A stretch of DNA of 64,000 nt, taken from contig NZ_CP080997.1 of the NCBI RefSeq assembly GCF_019645815.1, positions 1,492,880 through 1,556,879 of the forward strand, given 5' to 3'. Shown here in pieces: positions 1 to 8,488 of this stretch. The stretch comes from Mycolicibacter heraklionensis (lineage in GTDB: Bacteria; Actinomycetota; Actinomycetes; Mycobacteriales; Mycobacteriaceae). A program made the translations under genes and the position numbers. Position 1 is the stretch's first letter, and every line of letters starts with the position of its first letter. The notes beneath the pieces were generated by a model. That model saw only the letters and a program-made list of their open reading frames with translations. It was not told the DNA's origin and searched no databases.

Positions 1-1256
1 TCGATCGATCCGGACTGCGGTGCGGTCAGCTCCAGGATCTGGTGCAAGGTGGTGGATTTGCCCGAGCCGGATTCGCCGACGATCCCCAAGGTGCGGCCCT
101 GCTGCAACTCGAAGCTCACCCCGTCGACGGCGCGCACCTCACCCGCGCGCCGGCGCAGTACGCCCTTGGTCAGCGGATAGGTCTTGACCAGGTTGCGAAC
201 CCGCAGCACGGTGGGGGATTCCGCTGTGACCGCAGCCGCCACTTCGGTGCGCACGCCGTAGATGTCGGCGGCGCTGCGGCCCTCCACCTGGTCGGTGTGG
301 ATGCAGGCGGCGGAATGTCCGGCACCGAGATCCAGCAGCTCCGGCTCGCTCAGCAGGCAGTCGTCTTCGGCCAACGGGCAACGCGGGGCGAAGGGACACC
401 CCGCGTCGATCCCGGCCGTCAAGGACGGTGGTGCGCCCGGGATCGGCACCAACCGAGTGCCCTGCGGGGCGTCCAGCCGGGGCACCGATCCCAGCAGTCC
501 GACGGTGTAGGGCATCCGCCGGTCGGAGTACAACGCCTCGACCGGTGCGGCTTCGACCACGCGGCCGGCGTACATCACCACGGCGCGGTCGGCGAATTCG
601 GCGACCACCCCGAGGTCGTGGGTGATGATCAGAACCCCGGCCCCGGTCACGTCCCGCGCGGTCTTGAGGACTTCCAGGATCTGGGCCTGCACGGTGACAT
701 CGAGCGCGGTGGTGGGTTCGTCGCAGATGAGCAGGTCCGGGTCGCAGGCGATCGCGATGGCGATCACCACCCGTTGGCGTTCCCCGCCGGACAGCTCGTG
801 CGGAAACGCCCGCGCCCGCTGCTCGGGCCGATTGATCCCGACCAGCTCCAGCAGCTCGACCGCCCGTCGGCGCGCCGCGGCTCGGCCCACCCGGGGCTGG
901 TGCACCTCGATGGCCTCGGCGATCTGATCGCCCACGGTGTACACCGGTGTCAGCGCCGACATCGGATCCTGGAACACCATCCCGATCGAGGCGCCGCGGA
1001 ACTTCGACATCGCGGTGTCTCCCAGCCCGATCAGCTGCGTGCCCTGCAGCAGTACCGAACCGGACACCTGCGCGTGCTCGGGCAGCAAGCCCATCACGGC
1101 CATCGCCGCCGCGGATTTCCCCGAGCCCGATTCGCCGACCATCGCCACCACTTCGCCGGCGTCGACGTGATAGCTGACCCCGCGCACGGCGCGCACCGCG
1201 TCGGGACCGGCGCCGAACGTCACGGCCAGATCGGAGACTTCCAGCAAGGTGCTCAT
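1..1256 (-). CDS. oppD: Oligopeptide ABC transporter, double ATPase subunit (partial, runs off left edge)
   Basis: Supplies ATP-driven energy for an oligopeptide importer at the inner face of the membrane. The visible 418 codons start at ATG 1256, which overlaps the oppC stop by ATGA. The first ABC domain has the Walker A GESGSGKS at residues 41-48, a signature LSGGE near residue 159 and the Walker B ICDEPTT. It is followed by the peptide-transporter C-terminal extension with a Cys cluster (GCPFAPRCP). A second ABC domain begins near residue 350, and its Walker [10 protein letters not shown] lies at the window edge. The fused two-ATPase form agrees with my memory of M. tuberculosis OppD (about 612 residues), so roughly the last third is missing. 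It is the third gene of a minus-strand oppB-oppC-oppD run. The substrate-binding protein is not in view. Confidence 0.93.
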   Translation of the reverse strand, partial: MSTLLEVSDLAVTFGAGPDAVRAVRGVSYHVDAGEVVAMVGESGSGKSAAAMAVMGLLPEHAQVSGSVLLQGTQLIGLGDTAMSKFRGASIGMVFQDPMSALTPVYTVGDQIAEAIEVHQPRVGRAAARRRAVELLELVGINRPEQRARAFPHELSGGERQRVVIAIAIACDPDLLICDEPTTALDVTVQAQILEVLKTARDVTGAGVLIITHDLGVVAEFADRAVVMYAGRVVEAAPVEALYSDRRMPYTVGLLGSVPRLDAPQGTRLVPIPGAPPSLTAGIDAGCPFAPRCPLAEDDCLLSEPELLDLGAGHSAACIHTDQVEGRSAADIYGVRTEVAAAVTAESPTVLRVRNLVKTYPLTKGVLRRRAGEVRAVDGVSFELQQGRTLGIVGESGSGKSTTLHQILELTAPQSGSI

Positions 1257-2134
1257 CGGCGTCCCCGCAGCGTCGCGGCATCGGGATCCAGGGCGTCACG
1301 CAGACCGTCCCCGGCGAGGTTGGCGCAGACCAGGATCGTGATCAGGACCCCGGCCGGGAACAGGAACACCCACGGGAAGGTGATGGCCGAGGCGGTGCCG
1401 TCGGCGATCAGGGTGCCCAGCGAGACATCGGGCGGCTGGATGCCGAAACCCAGGTAGCTCAAACCGGTCTCGGCCAGGATGGCCACCGCGACGTTGAGCG
1501 CGGTGTCGATGATCAAGATGGACGCCACATTGGGTACCACGTGGTCGATGATGATGCGCCGGCTGGAGACGCCCATATACCGTGCGGCCCGGATGAATTC
1601 ACGTTCCCGCAGGCTCATGGTCAGGCCGCGCACCATTCGGGCGCTGACCATCCAGCTGAACCCGGCCAGCAGCAGCACCAGCAGCGCGATGTTGCCGCTG
1701 TTCTTGGTGCGTGGGGTGATGATCGCGATCAGGATGAACGCCGGCACCACCAGCAGCAGGTCCACCAGCCACATCAGCACCCGGTCGCGCCATCCGCCGA
1801 AATACCCCGAGATCGCACCGACGGTCGCGGCGATCACCGTGGAGATCAGCGCCACGCACACCCCGATCAGCATCGATTTCTGCATGCCGCGCAGGATCTG
1901 GGCCAGCAGGTCTTGCCCTAAAGCGTTGGTGCCCAACCAGTGTCGAGCGCCCGGCGGCACCAGCAGCGCGTCGTAGTCCAGGTCGGTGTAGGAGTAGGGC
2001 AGCAGGCCCGGCAAGGCGTAGCAGCCGACGAACATCACCGCCAGCAGCGCCAGTGCGCCGACCGCGCCGCGGCTGCGCAGGAACCGGCGCAGCACCAGGG
2101 TGCGCCGCGAGGCGAACTCGATCTCGGGACTCAT
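1253..2134 (-). CDS. oppC: Oligopeptide ABC transporter permease
   Basis: One of two membrane permeases of the peptide importer. The 293-residue protein begins [11 protein letters not shown] at ATG 2134. Upstream in-frame sequence is open far beyond this, but the ATG overlaps the oppB stop (ATGA) and gives a normal OppC length. It has a membrane segment near residues 20-45 ([20 protein letters not shown]), further hydrophobic segments, and the binding-protein-dependent transport EAA-type loop in the last third ([21 protein letters not shown]). The coupling of stops and starts between oppB, oppC and oppD points to one operon read leftward. Confidence 0.93.
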   Translation of the reverse strand: MSPEIEFASRRTLVLRRFLRSRGAVGALALLAVMFVGCYALPGLLPYSYTDLDYDALLVPPGARHWLGTNALGQDLLAQILRGMQKSMLIGVCVALISTVIAATVGAISGYFGGWRDRVLMWLVDLLLVVPAFILIAIITPRTKNSGNIALLVLLLAGFSWMVSARMVRGLTMSLREREFIRAARYMGVSSRRIIIDHVVPNVASILIIDTALNVAVAILAETGLSYLGFGIQPPDVSLGTLIADGTASAITFPWVFLFPAGVLITILVCANLAGDGLRDALDPDAATLRGRR

Positions 2135-3108
2135 GACACCCGCACCCGCGGGTCGAGCATCGCGTAGATGACGTCGGAGAGCAGCCCGGCCAGCAGCACC
2201 ACCGCGCCGGAGAACACCGTGATGGCCGCGACGATGTTGGTGTCCTGGGTCGCCACGCCCTGCACCACCCATTCGCCCATGCCGTGCCAGCCGAAGATCT
2301 TCTCGACGAAGACCGCGCCGGTGACCAGGCCGGCCACCCCGTAGGCGAACAGCGTCGCCATCGGGATCAGCGCGGTGCGCAACCCGTGTTTGAACAGGGC
2401 ACGCCGGCGGGTCAGGCCCTTGGCCCGTGCGGTGCGGATGAAGTCCTGGCCGAGCACGTCGAGCATCGCGTTGCGCTGATAGCGGCTGAAGCTGGCGGCC
2501 GCACCCAGTGCCAGGGTCAGCGACGGCAGCACCAGGTGCTGCAGCCGGTCGACCAGCCCGGGCCAGAATCCGGTGACCAACCCGGGGGAGGTCTCGCCGG
2601 TGTAGTCGAACAGTTGGGCGCCCAGCGCCCAGTTCACTCGCAGCGCGCTGAGGATCACCAGGTTGGCCAGCACGAAGGTCGGTACCGACAACACCAGCAG
2701 CGCGGCCATGGTGATGACCCGGTCGGAGAGCCGGTACTGGCGCACCGCCCCCCAAGCCCCGGCCACCACGCCGATAGCGGTGCCGGCCAGCGAACCGACG
2801 ACCAGCAGACGCAGGCTGACGCCGACGCGCCGGCCCAGTTCCCCGGAGACCGGCTGACCGGTGACGGTGACACCGAAGTCGCCGCGCACCGCGTGCGAGG
2901 CCCAGTGCGCGTAACGCAGCGGAATCGGCTTGTCCAGGCCCAGTTCGGTGGCCTTGGCGTCGATCACGGCCTGCGGCGGACGCGGATTGCGCTGCATGAG
3001 GCTGTCCAGCGGCGCGAAGGCCAACGACGTCAGGCAGAACGTCAGAAACGAGGCGAGGCCCAGCAGCACCAGGTAGTTCAGCGCCCGGCCGGCCAGAAAC
3101 CGCGTCAT
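2131..3108 (-). CDS. oppB: Oligopeptide ABC transporter permease
   Basis: First gene of the leftward opp operon and partner permease of OppC. The chosen ATG at 3108 gives MTRFLAGRALNYLVLLGLAS, 325 residues, with an N-terminal transmembrane helix that is typical of DppB/OppB proteins. Longer in-frame readings upstream run through a palindromic repeat and are not credible. The EAA loop is visible as QDFIRTARAKGLTRRRALFKH near residue 215, followed by membrane helices. The stop overlaps the oppC start. The region upstream (3109-3302) holds the dispersed palindrome and the divergent promoter space shared with the carbonic anhydrase gene. Confidence 0.93.
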   Translation of the reverse strand: MTRFLAGRALNYLVLLGLASFLTFCLTSLAFAPLDSLMQRNPRPPQAVIDAKATELGLDKPIPLRYAHWASHAVRGDFGVTVTGQPVSGELGRRVGVSLRLLVVGSLAGTAIGVVAGAWGAVRQYRLSDRVITMAALLVLSVPTFVLANLVILSALRVNWALGAQLFDYTGETSPGLVTGFWPGLVDRLQHLVLPSLTLALGAAASFSRYQRNAMLDVLGQDFIRTARAKGLTRRRALFKHGLRTALIPMATLFAYGVAGLVTGAVFVEKIFGWHGMGEWVVQGVATQDTNIVAAITVFSGAVVLLAGLLSDVIYAMLDPRVRVS

Positions 3109-3127
3109 GGCCAAAAGGGTAGAGGGT

Positions 3128-3210
3128 GCCCCACTCCCGCGAGCGTGCGTGTCTGGCCGCGACACACCGGGGAGATCTGTACATCTACGCACGCTCGCGG
3201 CGCGTGGGGC
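3128..3210. repeat. Intact copy of a dispersed palindromic repeat
   Basis: Two perfect 14-base arms (3137-3150 and 3187-3200; core GCGAGCGTGCGT against ACGCACGCTCGC) are separated by 36 bases. Outer arms GCCCCAC (3128-3134) and GTGGGGC (3204-3210) extend the stem. The interior carries GTGTCTGG..CGCGACAC. A second, reverse-oriented copy is found at 3836-3886 continuing at 5546-5556, where the IS110 element splits it. I recall similar GCGAGCGTGCGTGTCTG motifs scattered in other mycobacterial genomes. It lies between the divergent oppB and canA genes. Confidence 0.7.
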
Positions 3211-3302
3211 GCCGACAGAGGACGATTTTGCGTGATTTTTACCCGTGAAATCCGCGGGCTCGTTCACTAGGCTCCGCTGCACCGCGACAGAGGAGAAGAC
3301 CT

Positions 3303-3794
3303 GTGACCGTCACCGATGACTACCTGGCGAACAACGCCGAATACGCGAAGACCTTCACCGGTCCGCTGCCGATGCCGCCGAGCAAGCACGTCGCGATCGT
3401 CGCCTGCATGGACGCGCGTCTGGACGTCTATCGGGTGCTTGGCCTCAACGAGGGAGAGGCGCATGCCATCCGCAACGCGGGGGGTGTCATCTCCGAGGAT
3501 GCGATCCGCTCCCTGGCGATCAGCCAACGGCTGTTGGGCACCCGCGAGATCATCCTGATCCATCACACCGACTGCGGGATGCTGACCTTCACCGACGACG
3601 ACTTCAAGCGTTCCATCCTGGAAGAGACCGGTATCCGCCCGACATGGTCGGCCGAGGCGTTCCCGGACCCGGTCGAGGACGTCCGGCAGTCGCTGCGGCG
3701 GATCAAGGCCAGCCCGTTCATCACCCAGACCACGTCCCTGCGCGGATTCGTCTTCGACGTCGCGACCGGCAAGCTTGACGAGGTCACGCTGTAG
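3303..3794 (+). CDS. canA: Beta-carbonic anhydrase
   Basis: Interconverts CO2 and bicarbonate. It is a 163-residue protein, the same length as M. tuberculosis Rv1284. The zinc ligands and catalytic dyad are plain: C35-x-D37-x-R39 in ACMDARLD, and H88-x2-C91 in HHTDCGM. The GTG start at 3303 is preceded by AGGAG about 8 bases upstream. The only gene near on this strand is cysD, which is normally the next gene. Here the IS110 element sits between them, so any read-through from canA to the sulfate genes is likely broken. The C-terminus FDVATGKLDEVTL is complete. Confidence 0.95.
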   Translation: MTVTDDYLANNAEYAKTFTGPLPMPPSKHVAIVACMDARLDVYRVLGLNEGEAHAIRNAGGVISEDAIRSLAISQRLLGTREIILIHHTDCGMLTFTDDDFKRSILEETGIRPTWSAEAFPDPVEDVRQSLRRIKASPFITQTTSLRGFVFDVATGKLDEVTL

Positions 3795-3835
3795 CTGCTC
3801 GTCCTGGGCCCCTCGCCGGGGAGGTAATGACCCCG

Positions 3836-3886
3836 ACGAGGGTGCGCAGATGTACGTCCCTGAGCGGCGTGTCGGCGTACAGACAC
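3836..3886. repeat. Left part of the palindromic repeat split by the IS element (right part 5546-5556)
   Basis: This segment matches the reverse complement of the 3128-3210 repeat, including GCAGATGTAC, the central GTGTCG and CAGACAC at 3880-3886, and then similarity stops. The missing remainder, GCACGCTCGCG, occurs at 5546-5556 immediately after the IS end. Joining 3886 to 5546 restores a repeat of about 61 bases against 60 in the intact copy. The left arm (CGAGGGTGCGCAG) is less well conserved than the right one. Confidence 0.7.
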
Positions 3887-4100
3887 CTTCGTAAGTGGTT
3901 TTTGTCAAGGGGGTTGGGGGGCCTGCCCTGTCCTCGTCTCTACGTAGTTCGTCAAACGGGTTTGGTTCCCAACTGCGTTCAACCGAGTTCAGTGAGGATG
4001 GGCGGGGCCTGCTCAGGGTGTCTGGCGAGGTCACCCAATGGTTGCCTCATGCACGTGTGGAGCTTGGCCCCAACCGAGTTATTCGGGTGGATCGTGATGG
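3887..4100 (-). other. Long non-coding end of the IS110 element (candidate bridge-RNA region)
   Basis: No credible ORF lies in these 214 bases after the transposase stop. IS110-family elements are known to encode a guide (bridge) RNA in a non-coding end: upstream of the gene in the IS110 group, downstream in the IS1111 group. Here the longer non-coding end is downstream. CAACCGAGTT is repeated exactly at 3980-3989 and 4071-4080, and short hairpins are possible, for example CCGA..TCGG at about 4074-4086. Whether an RNA is made is not shown by the sequence. Confidence 0.35.
3903..3908 (-). promoter_or_regulatory. Outward-facing consensus -35 box at the IS end
   Basis: The minus strand reads TTGACA, a perfect -35, 16 bases from the element end and pointing out of it. 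In a circularised element the next bases would be GT then AGTAAG from the other end. That would place TAGTAA, a weak -10, 17 bases from the -35. Junction promoters of this kind are known for IS110-type circles. In the inserted state the flank offers no clear -10. Confidence 0.45.
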
Positions 4101-5441
4101 TCAGGCGGCGGCCAGTGGCACCACCTCCGCGCCGGCACGGACTGCATCCCAGTGCACCCGGTTGGTAACGACGACATGGATCCAGCGCAGCAGTGCCGCG
4201 GCCAGCGCAGCGCGTGCCTGACCATCTGAGAGCGGATTGGCCTCGCGAGTGGTCAGGTTTCGGTAGCGCTCGGCCATCACCGGGTTGTGCAATAGGGCAC
4301 CCCACACCGCGCGCCAGGCAGCCAGTCGCAGCCCGGGCCGACCGCGCCGGGAGATTCGGGCACGACCCGCAAACGTACCGCTGGCATTGTCGCGCGGGCA
4401 CAGTCCAGCGTGCTTGACCAGCGAACGAGGGCTGTCGAAACGGGTGGGGTCACCGGTTTCGGCCAAGATGGCCGCCGCCCCGACCGTCGAGAGTCCGGGA
4501 ATGCTGGTGACATAGGCGGTCAGGTCCAGCTCATCGAGGACGGCGACCATGCAAGCCTGCACCTGGGTCAACCGTGCGGTGGCCGCACGCCAGTCCCCGA
4601 GCACCCACCGGGCACGCTCGAGCATGCCGGGGCGCTGAGCCAGCACCCCTCGGCGGTCAACCAGAGCGACGAACACCGCCTCGATGATCGATCGGCGGCA
4701 CCGCTTGCCGCCCCAACGCGGCAGCTCACGGCGTACCGCGGCTTCAAACCGCGGCAGACCCCATCGAGCCAACCGCTCCGGCCGACCCGCGCAACGCTCC
4801 AGTGCTACCGCCACCGCAGCACACCAGTTGACCGACTCAAACGGCGATGCAGCAGCCTCCAACACCCCGGGCCATGCGCACTCCAGCAAATCACGTATTT
4901 GCTGCATGCAGGCGGTGGATTCGGTGACCAACCGGCTGCGCCGCGCCCCCTGCTGACGCAGCCGTGCCCAGGTCTCATCAGCACGCTCCGGCACATAGCA
5001 GTGCAGCTGGGCGGTCAGCCGCGCGATCAGCATCGCGTCCTTGTCATCGCTTTTATCTCGGGTGTAATCCTCGGCTTCCCGAGCCTTGCCCACAAGCATC
5101 GGGTTGACACACACCAGCGTCATATCGCGTTCGCTCGCAAGCTGATTGAGCACCATCCAACGATGTCCCGTCGGCTCACACGCCACCGTCACACCGGCGA
5201 ACCCCGCCTTGCGCGCAGCGCCCAACGCCCAGTCCAGTACCGGCCCCATGTCCCAGGCCCGCTCCCGAACCGTCTTCCGGGCCAGCACCTGCGAATCATG
5301 GTTACACACCGCCACCGCCTGCTTGCGATCCGCCAAATCAATCGCCACGATCGCGTGACCTACCGGCACCAGCTCCCGCAACCGCGCCAACCTGGCATTG
5401 CGGCGCCGATCACCACGCGACAATCCACTACCCTGAACCAC
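4101..5441 (-). CDS. IS110-family DEDD transposase/recombinase
   Basis: Recombinase of the insertion sequence, 446 residues from GTG 5441. This start was chosen because AGGAGG lies 6 bases upstream (AGGAGGACGTCGTG) and because the family domain begins soon after. An ATG at 5531 would add 30 residues that read through a hairpin. The N-terminal RuvC-like DEDD domain shows AIDLADRK, CEPTGHRW and DKSDDKDAM, which supply the acidic residues. The C-terminal Transposase_20 domain shows SIPGLSTVGAAAILAETGD and GLCPRDNASG, whose Ser is the expected nucleophile. No frameshift or stop interrupts it, so it may be active. Confidence 0.9.
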   Translation of the reverse strand: MVQGSGLSRGDRRRNARLARLRELVPVGHAIVAIDLADRKQAVAVCNHDSQVLARKTVRERAWDMGPVLDWALGAARKAGFAGVTVACEPTGHRWMVLNQLASERDMTLVCVNPMLVGKAREAEDYTRDKSDDKDAMLIARLTAQLHCYVPERADETWARLRQQGARRSRLVTESTACMQQIRDLLECAWPGVLEAAASPFESVNWCAAVAVALERCAGRPERLARWGLPRFEAAVRRELPRWGGKRCRRSIIEAVFVALVDRRGVLAQRPGMLERARWVLGDWRAATARLTQVQACMVAVLDELDLTAYVTSIPGLSTVGAAAILAETGDPTRFDSPRSLVKHAGLCPRDNASGTFAGRARISRRGRPGLRLAAWRAVWGALLHNPVMAERYRNLTTREANPLSDGQARAALAAALLRWIHVVVTNRVHWDAVRAGAEVVPLAAA

Positions 5442-5498
5442 GACGTCCTCCTCGCTGTTTTGGGACACCAAGCCCGTCAACGACAGCAGGAGGACGTC
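5442..5498 (-). promoter_or_regulatory. Hairpin that sequesters the transposase ribosome-binding site
   Basis: On the minus strand GACGTCCTCCTGCTGT (5498-5483) pairs with ACAGCGAGGAGGACGTC (5458-5442) with one bulged base, around a 24-base loop. The second arm contains the AGGAGG ribosome-binding site and ends directly before the GTG. A transcript carrying both arms would hide the site. This could limit transposase made by read-through from outside, or the stem could belong to a structured element RNA. Confidence 0.65.
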
Positions 5499-5696
5499 TT
5501 CTACATCCAGACTTTCAACGACACGCGCCATAGCTCTCTTACTACGCACGCTCGCGCAGGGGTAGGTGCAGGGGTAGGCGCGGGGGCGCATAGATCACAT
5601 TGACAGCAACACAGTGCGGCTGGTTGCATAGCCAGCCATAACCAACAAATATGGTAAGTCTCACCAAGATTATCGGGTATCCCTGGCAAGGAAGTC

Positions 5697-6635
5697 ATGA
5701 CCAGTAACGTCACTGCGCCCCCCGAGGCCTCTACGGCCGGGCACTATCAGCTCACGCATCTGCGCACCCTGGAGGCCGAGGCCATCCACATCATTCGGGA
5801 GGTGGCGGCGGAGTTCGAGCGTCCGGTGCTGCTGTTCTCGGGCGGCAAGGACTCCATCGTCATGCTGCATCTGGCCGTCAAGGCGTTCGCGCCGGGCCGG
5901 CTGCCGTTCCCGGTGATGCATGTCGACACCGGCCACAACTTCGACGAGGTCATCGCCGCCCGCGACGAGCTGGTCGCCCAGACCGGAGTCCGGCTGGTGG
6001 TCGCCTCGGTGCAAGACGACATCGACGCCGGACGGGTGGTCGACGACGGGCCGTCGCGCAACCCGCTGCAGACCGTCACGTTGCTGCGGGCGATCCGCGA
6101 GAACAAGTTCGACGCCGCGTTCGGCGGTGCCCGCCGCGACGAGGAGAAGGCTCGCGCCAAGGAGCGGGTGTTCAGCTTCCGTGACGAGTTCGGCCAGTGG
6201 GACCCCAAGGCCCAACGGCCCGAGCTGTGGAACCTCTACAACGGGCGGCATCGGGCCGGCGAACACATCAGGGCGTTCCCGCTGTCGAACTGGACTGAGT
6301 TCGACATCTGGTCCTACATCGGCGCCGAGGAAATCGCGCTGCCGTCAATCTATTTCGCGCACCAGCGCAAGGTGTTCCGGCGTGACGGCATGCTGCTGGC
6401 CGACCATGAGTTCCTGCGCCCCGTCGACGGGGAAGAGGTGTTCGAGACATCGGTCCGGTTCCGCACCGTCGGCGACGTCACCTGCACGGGCTGCGTGGAA
6501 TCCACGGCGGCCACCGTCGACGAGGTGATCGACGAGACCGCAGTGTCCCGGCTGACTGAGCGCGGGGCGACTCGCGCCGACGACCGGATCTCCGAAGCAG
6601 GCATGGAAGACCGCAAGAGGCAGGGGTATTTCTGA
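5697..6635 (+). CDS. cysD: Sulfate adenylyltransferase subunit 2 (ATP sulfurylase small subunit)
   Basis: Makes adenosine 5'-phosphosulfate (APS) from ATP and sulfate, with CysN as the GTPase partner. The 312-residue protein shows the PP-loop SGGKDS near residue 50, and family segments HVDTGHNFDEV and RDEEKARAKERVFSFRD. The C-terminus EDRKRQGYF is intact. The start is ATG 5697 behind AAGGAAG. The stop overlaps the cysNC start (TGATG). The promoter region 5556-5696 includes GGCTGG-N8-CCAGCC and a TGGT-N7-ACCA pair, possible regulator sites. The IS element lies about 150 bases upstream, so the native promoter may be partly changed. Confidence 0.96.
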   Translation: MTSNVTAPPEASTAGHYQLTHLRTLEAEAIHIIREVAAEFERPVLLFSGGKDSIVMLHLAVKAFAPGRLPFPVMHVDTGHNFDEVIAARDELVAQTGVRLVVASVQDDIDAGRVVDDGPSRNPLQTVTLLRAIRENKFDAAFGGARRDEEKARAKERVFSFRDEFGQWDPKAQRPELWNLYNGRHRAGEHIRAFPLSNWTEFDIWSYIGAEEIALPSIYFAHQRKVFRRDGMLLADHEFLRPVDGEEVFETSVRFRTVGDVTCTGCVESTAATVDEVIDETAVSRLTERGATRADDRISEAGMEDRKRQGYF

Positions 6636-8488
6636 TGGGTGCGGCAACCACGCTGCTTCGTATCGCCACGGCCGGATCGGTCGACGACGGCAAGTCCACG
6701 CTGATCGGACGGCTGCTGTTCGATTCCAAGGCCGTCATGGAGGACCAGCTGGCCTCGGTCGAGCGCACCTCCCGGGAGCGCGGTCACGACTACACCGACC
6801 TGGCACTGGTGACCGACGGTCTGCGCGCCGAGCGCGAGCAGGGCATCACGATCGATGTCGCTTACCGCTACTTCGCAACGCCCAAGCGGAAATTCATCAT
6901 CGCCGACACCCCGGGGCACATCCAGTACACCCGCAACATGGTGACCGGAGCCTCGACCGCCCAGCTGGCGATCGTGCTGGTCGACGCGCGGCACGGGCTG
7001 CAGGAGCAGTCCCGCCGGCACACCTTCCTGGCGTCGCTGCTGGGGATCCGTCACATTGTGTTGGCGGTCAACAAGATGGATCTGATCGACTGGGACGCCG
7101 AGAAGTTCGAAGCGATCCGCGACGACTTCCACTCGTTCGCCACCCGCCTGGACGTGCACGACGTGACGACCATCCCGATCTCGGCGCTGCTCGGCGACAA
7201 CGTGGTGACCAAGTCCGACAAGACGCCCTTCTACGACGGTCCGGCGCTGCTGTCGCATCTGGAAGAGGTCTACATCGCCGGTGACCGCAACCTGGTCGAC
7301 GTGCGGTTCCCGGTGCAGTACGTGATCCGCCCGCAGACCCACGAGCACGCCGATCACCGTAGCTACGCCGGCACGGTGGCCAGTGGTGTGCTGCGTCCCG
7401 GCGACGACGTCGTGGTGCTGCCCTCGGGCAAGCCGAGCCGGATCGCCGCGATCGAGGGTCCCAACGGCACAGTGGCCGAAGCGTTTCCGCCGATGGCCGT
7501 CTCGGTGAGCCTCACCGACGACATCGACATCTCCCGTGGCGACATGATCGCCCGCACCAACAACCAGCCGCGCGTGGTCCAGGACTTCGACGCCACCGTG
7601 TGTTGGATGGCCGACGGTGCGACGCTGCAGCCGGGCAACGACTACATCATCAAGCACACCACCCGGACCACCCGGGTGAAGGTGATGGCGCTGGACTACC
7701 GCCTCGACGTCAATACCTTGCACCGCGACAAAGAGGCGAACACGTTGAAGCTCAACGAGCTCGGCCGCGTCTCGCTGCGCTCGCAGGTGCCGCTGATGCT
7801 CGACGAGTTCACCCGCAACGACGCCACCGGCTCGTTCATCCTGATCGATCAGGCGACCAACGGGACCGTGGCCGCCGGCATGGTGCTGCGCGACGTCTCG
7901 CCGCGCGTGTCGAGCCCCAACACGGTGCGGCATGAGTCGCTGGTCACCGCGACCGACCGGTTGTCCAAGGGCCGCACCGTGTGGCTGACCGGCCTGTCCG
8001 GCGCGGGCAAGTCGTCGGTGGCGATGCGTGTCGAACAGCTGTTGCTCGAAAGGGGCACGCCGGCTTACGTTCTCGACGGCGACAACCTGCGGCACGGCCT
8101 CAATGCCGACCTGGGCTTCTCGATGGCCGACCGTGCCGAGAATCTGCGGCGGCTGGCGCACGTGGCCACCTTGCTGGCCGACTCCGGCCAGATCGTGTTG
8201 GTGCCGGCGATCAGCCCGCTGATCGAGCATCGCCAGCTGGCCCGCCAGGTGCACACCGACGCCGGGTTCGACTTCGTCGAGGTGTTCTGCGACACCTCGT
8301 TGGAGGAGTGCGAGCAGCGTGACCCCAAGGGGCTCTACGCGAAGGCGCGCGCGGGACTGATCACGCACTTCACCGGTATCGACAGCCCGTATCAGCGGCC
8401 GCGGAACCCCGACGTGCGGTTGAGCTCGCAGAACAGCGTCGACGAGCAGGCCCGCCAGGTCATCGCGGCGATCGACGACCGCAAGTGA
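6635..8488 (+). CDS. cysNC: Bifunctional sulfate adenylyltransferase subunit 1 / APS kinase
   Basis: A fusion of the CysN GTPase (about residues 1-430), which drives APS formation with CysD, and the CysC APS kinase (about 445-617), which makes PAPS. The GTPase motifs are GSVDDGKST near residue 15, the G3 motif DTPGH, and NKMD. The kinase part has its own P-loop GLSGAGKSS near residue 452 and DGDNLRHGLN. At 617 residues it is close to the mycobacterial CysNC length. It is translationally coupled to cysD at its start and to cysQ at its end (GTGA). The product feeds cysteine synthesis and sulfated metabolites. Confidence 0.96.
   Translation: MGAATTLLRIATAGSVDDGKSTLIGRLLFDSKAVMEDQLASVERTSRERGHDYTDLALVTDGLRAEREQGITIDVAYRYFATPKRKFIIADTPGHIQYTRNMVTGASTAQLAIVLVDARHGLQEQSRRHTFLASLLGIRHIVLAVNKMDLIDWDAEKFEAIRDDFHSFATRLDVHDVTTIPISALLGDNVVTKSDKTPFYDGPALLSHLEEVYIAGDRNLVDVRFPVQYVIRPQTHEHADHRSYAGTVASGVLRPGDDVVVLPSGKPSRIAAIEGPNGTVAEAFPPMAVSVSLTDDIDISRGDMIARTNNQPRVVQDFDATVCWMADGATLQPGNDYIIKHTTRTTRVKVMALDYRLDVNTLHRDKEANTLKLNELGRVSLRSQVPLMLDEFTRNDATGSFILIDQATNGTVAAGMVLRDVSPRVSSPNTVRHESLVTATDRLSKGRTVWLTGLSGAGKSSVAMRVEQLLLERGTPAYVLDGDNLRHGLNADLGFSMADRAENLRRLAHVATLLADSGQIVLVPAISPLIEHRQLARQVHTDAGFDFVEVFCDTSLEECEQRDPKGLYAKARAGLITHFTGIDSPYQRPRNPDVRLSSQNSVDEQARQVIAAIDDRK

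Larger units (their letters stand above)
3887..5545 (-). mobile_element. IS110-family insertion sequence, apparently complete
   Basis: About 1,659 bp. The boundaries are set by the interrupted palindromic repeat on both sides: the flank ends at GACAC (3882-3886) and resumes at GCACG (5546). The dinucleotide AC (GT on the minus strand) is present at both junctions, so the formal element is 3887-5545 or 3885-5543, with a 2-bp core. There are no long terminal inverted repeats; only GTAAG is shared near both ends (3891-3895, and complement of 5538-5542). This fits IS110-type elements. The transposase is read leftward, with about 102 non-coding bases before it and 214 after it. The insertion separates canA from cysD, which are neighbours in M. 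tuberculosis. Confidence 0.8.

Noticed and set aside
1253..3184. A 643-codon minus-strand reading over oppB and oppC
   Set aside because: Only its last 293 codons are OppC. The first part is out of frame with OppB, which has clear membrane helices in another frame.
5441..5591. Longer N-terminus for the IS110 transposase (starts at 5591 or 5531)
   Set aside because: The frame passes through the element end or the RBS hairpin. GTG 5441 has an ideal AGGAGG and matches the usual domain start.
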